A stretch of 64,000 bases of DNA, from assembly GCA_048500255.1 (NCBI GenBank), contig JASNYH010000009.1, forward strand, positions 1 to 64,000. Direction: 5' to 3'. The notes beneath the pieces are model-generated. The model searched no databases. It was not told where the DNA came from and worked only from the letters and a program-made list of their open reading frames with translations. The translations under genes were made by a program, and so were the position numbers. The first letter of the stretch is position 1; every line of letters begins with the position of its first letter. This stretch comes from JAMHWF01 sp048500255. GTDB taxonomy: Bacteria > Pseudomonadota > Gammaproteobacteria > Burkholderiales > Burkholderiaceae_C. This document shows positions 62,968 to 64,000 of the stretch, piece by piece.

Positions 62968-64000
62968 ATGGCTGAATTCAAGGTGGCGCCCGCCGGCGCA
63001 TCGGCGACGCAGAAGCTGACCCTGTGGCTCGAGAACCGGTTTCCGACCGCGTTCGACGCCTACAAGGTCCACATGTCGGAGTACTACGCTCCGAAGAACT
63101 TCAACTTCTGGTACTTCTTCGGCTCGCTGGCGATGCTGGTGCTGGTGATCCAGATCGTCACCGGCATCTTCCTCGTGATGCACTACAAGCCCGACGCGGC
63201 GCTGGCCTTCGCGTCGGTCGAGTACATCATGCGCGACGTGCCGTGGGGCTGGCTGGTGCGCTACATGCACTCCACCGGCGCGAGCGCCTTCTTCATCGTC
63301 GTCTACCTTCACATGTACCGCGGGCTGATCTACGGCAGCTACCGCAAGCCGCGCGAGCTGGTGTGGATCTTCGGCTGTGCCATCTTCCTCGCGCTGATGG
63401 CCGAGGCCTTCATGGGCTACCTGCTGCCCTGGGGCCAGATGAGCTACTGGGGCGCGCAGGTGATCGTCAACCTGTTCGCCGCGATCCCGTTCGTGGGACC
63501 GGACCTCGCTCTGCTGATCCGCGGCGACTACGTGGTGTCGGACGCGACGCTCAACCGCTTCTTCAGCTTCCACGTCATCGCCGTGCCGCTCGTGCTGCTC
63601 GGGCTGATCGTCGCGCATCTGCTGGCGCTGCACGACGTCGGCTCGAACAACCCCGACGGCATCGAGATCAAGGCCAAGAAGGATGCGTCAGGCAAGCCGC
63701 TCGACGGAATCCCGTTCCACCCGTACTACTCCGTGCACGACATCCTCGGCGTGGCGGTGTTCCTGATCCTCTTCAGCGCGATCGTCTTCTTCGCGCCCGA
63801 GTTCGGCGGCTACTTCCTCGAGTACAACAACTTCATCCCGGCCGACCCGCTGAAGACGCCAGCGCACATCGCCCCGGTGTGGTACTTCACGCCGTACTAC
63901 TCGATGCTGCGTGCGACCACCGACCTGATGGTCAATGTGCTGGTGGGCATCATCGCGGTCGGTGCGCTGCTCGGCCTGCTGCGCGGGCGCTTCGGCGGCA
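62968..64000 (+). CDS. petB: Cytochrome b of the bc1 complex (3' end outside window)
   Basis: 344 codons present, still open at the window end. NFWYFFGSLAMLVLVIQIVTGIFL, HSTGASAFFIVVYLHMYRG (two haem His), GYLLPWGQMSYWGA (quinol site region), FHVIAVPLVLLGLIVAHLLALH (second His pair) and the extended loop NNPDGIEIKAKKDASGKPLDGIPFHPYYS seen in betaproteobacteria. Catalyses ubiquinol oxidation in the Q cycle. Confidence 0.97.
   Translation, partial: MAEFKVAPAGASATQKLTLWLENRFPTAFDAYKVHMSEYYAPKNFNFWYFFGSLAMLVLVIQIVTGIFLVMHYKPDAALAFASVEYIMRDVPWGWLVRYMHSTGASAFFIVVYLHMYRGLIYGSYRKPRELVWIFGCAIFLALMAEAFMGYLLPWGQMSYWGAQVIVNLFAAIPFVGPDLALLIRGDYVVSDATLNRFFSFHVIAVPLVLLGLIVAHLLALHDVGSNNPDGIEIKAKKDASGKPLDGIPFHPYYSVHDILGVAVFLILFSAIVFFAPEFGGYFLEYNNFIPADPLKTPAHIAPVWYFTPYYSMLRATTDLMVNVLVGIIAVGALLGLLRGRFGG

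Overview
The window is very GC-rich, gene-dense bacterial chromosome. Gene order and protein types point to a betaproteobacterium of the order Burkholderiales, probably near the Rubrivivax/Leptothrix/Comamonadaceae groups. The evidence is a complete division and cell wall (dcw) cluster running mraZ to lpxC, a dusB-fis pair, hisI-hisE-hinT-tatABC followed by a DegS-like protease and petAB, a PHA phasin, and GC-rich palindromic repeats of a kind I recall from Comamonadaceae. I see no phage, insertion sequence, CRISPR array, rRNA or tRNA. Species cannot be read from the sequence.

Layout. 1-9.6 kb holds housekeeping and orphan genes: 3' part of pyrC, a NYN-domain protein, cysK, RNase P RNA (rnpB), a Bcr-type efflux pump, a membrane-tethered alpha carbonic anhydrase, a UvrD-like helicase, a DUF72 protein and an esterase. 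9.7-15.7 kb is a thiosulfate-oxidation island (soxY-Z-A-X-B, a secreted GlcG/HbpS-like protein and a SoxW-like thioredoxin). It is bracketed by two related ArsR regulators with conserved cysteines and has no soxCD. 16.0-34.7 kb is the dcw cluster: mraZ-rsmH-ftsL-ftsI-murE-murF-mraY-murD-ftsW-murG-murC-ddl-ftsQ-ftsA-ftsZ-lpxC. Most neighbours overlap by 1-11 bases, so translation is probably coupled. From about 20,345 to 23,840 the sequence is riddled with frameshifts through the end of murE, all of murF and mraY, and the start of murD, all essential genes. A local sequence-quality failure is by far the likeliest cause.

34.7-43.0 kb: two small membrane proteins, a Rid protein, a secreted protein, a SnoaL-like protein, ruvC, a CdsA-like/PlsC-like lipid pair, purH, fis, dusB, a YqaA-like membrane protein and a phasin. 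43.2-47.4 kb: an orphan sensor histidine kinase and a 662-residue fused reductase that closely resembles the alcohol-forming fatty acyl-CoA reductase of Marinobacter. 47.5-49.5 kb is a small metal-handling block: a CDF-like transporter, a CadR/PbrR-type MerR regulator with a clear operator, a CusF-like copper protein and a DUF411 protein. 49.6-64 kb: argB, a pyrimidine 5'-nucleotidase, slmA, a DUF815 ATPase, a NUDIX hydrolase, hisI, hisE, a DUF4870 protein, hinT, tatA, tatB, tatC, a DegS-like protease, a Nif3-type protein, pdxA, a DUF1631 protein, mscL, petA and the start of petB.

How it fits together. The sox enzymes would feed electrons from thiosulfate into cytochrome c and the respiratory chain, to which the cytochrome bc1 complex (petA, petB) belongs. 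Several exported proteins here (SoxY, SoxB, probably SoxW, PetA) carry twin-arginine signals, and the tatABC export machinery lies in the same window. FtsZ keeps the C-terminal peptide that binds FtsA and SlmA, and both partners are encoded here. Several genes have a -10 box 5-9 bases before the start codon, which suggests leaderless transcripts.
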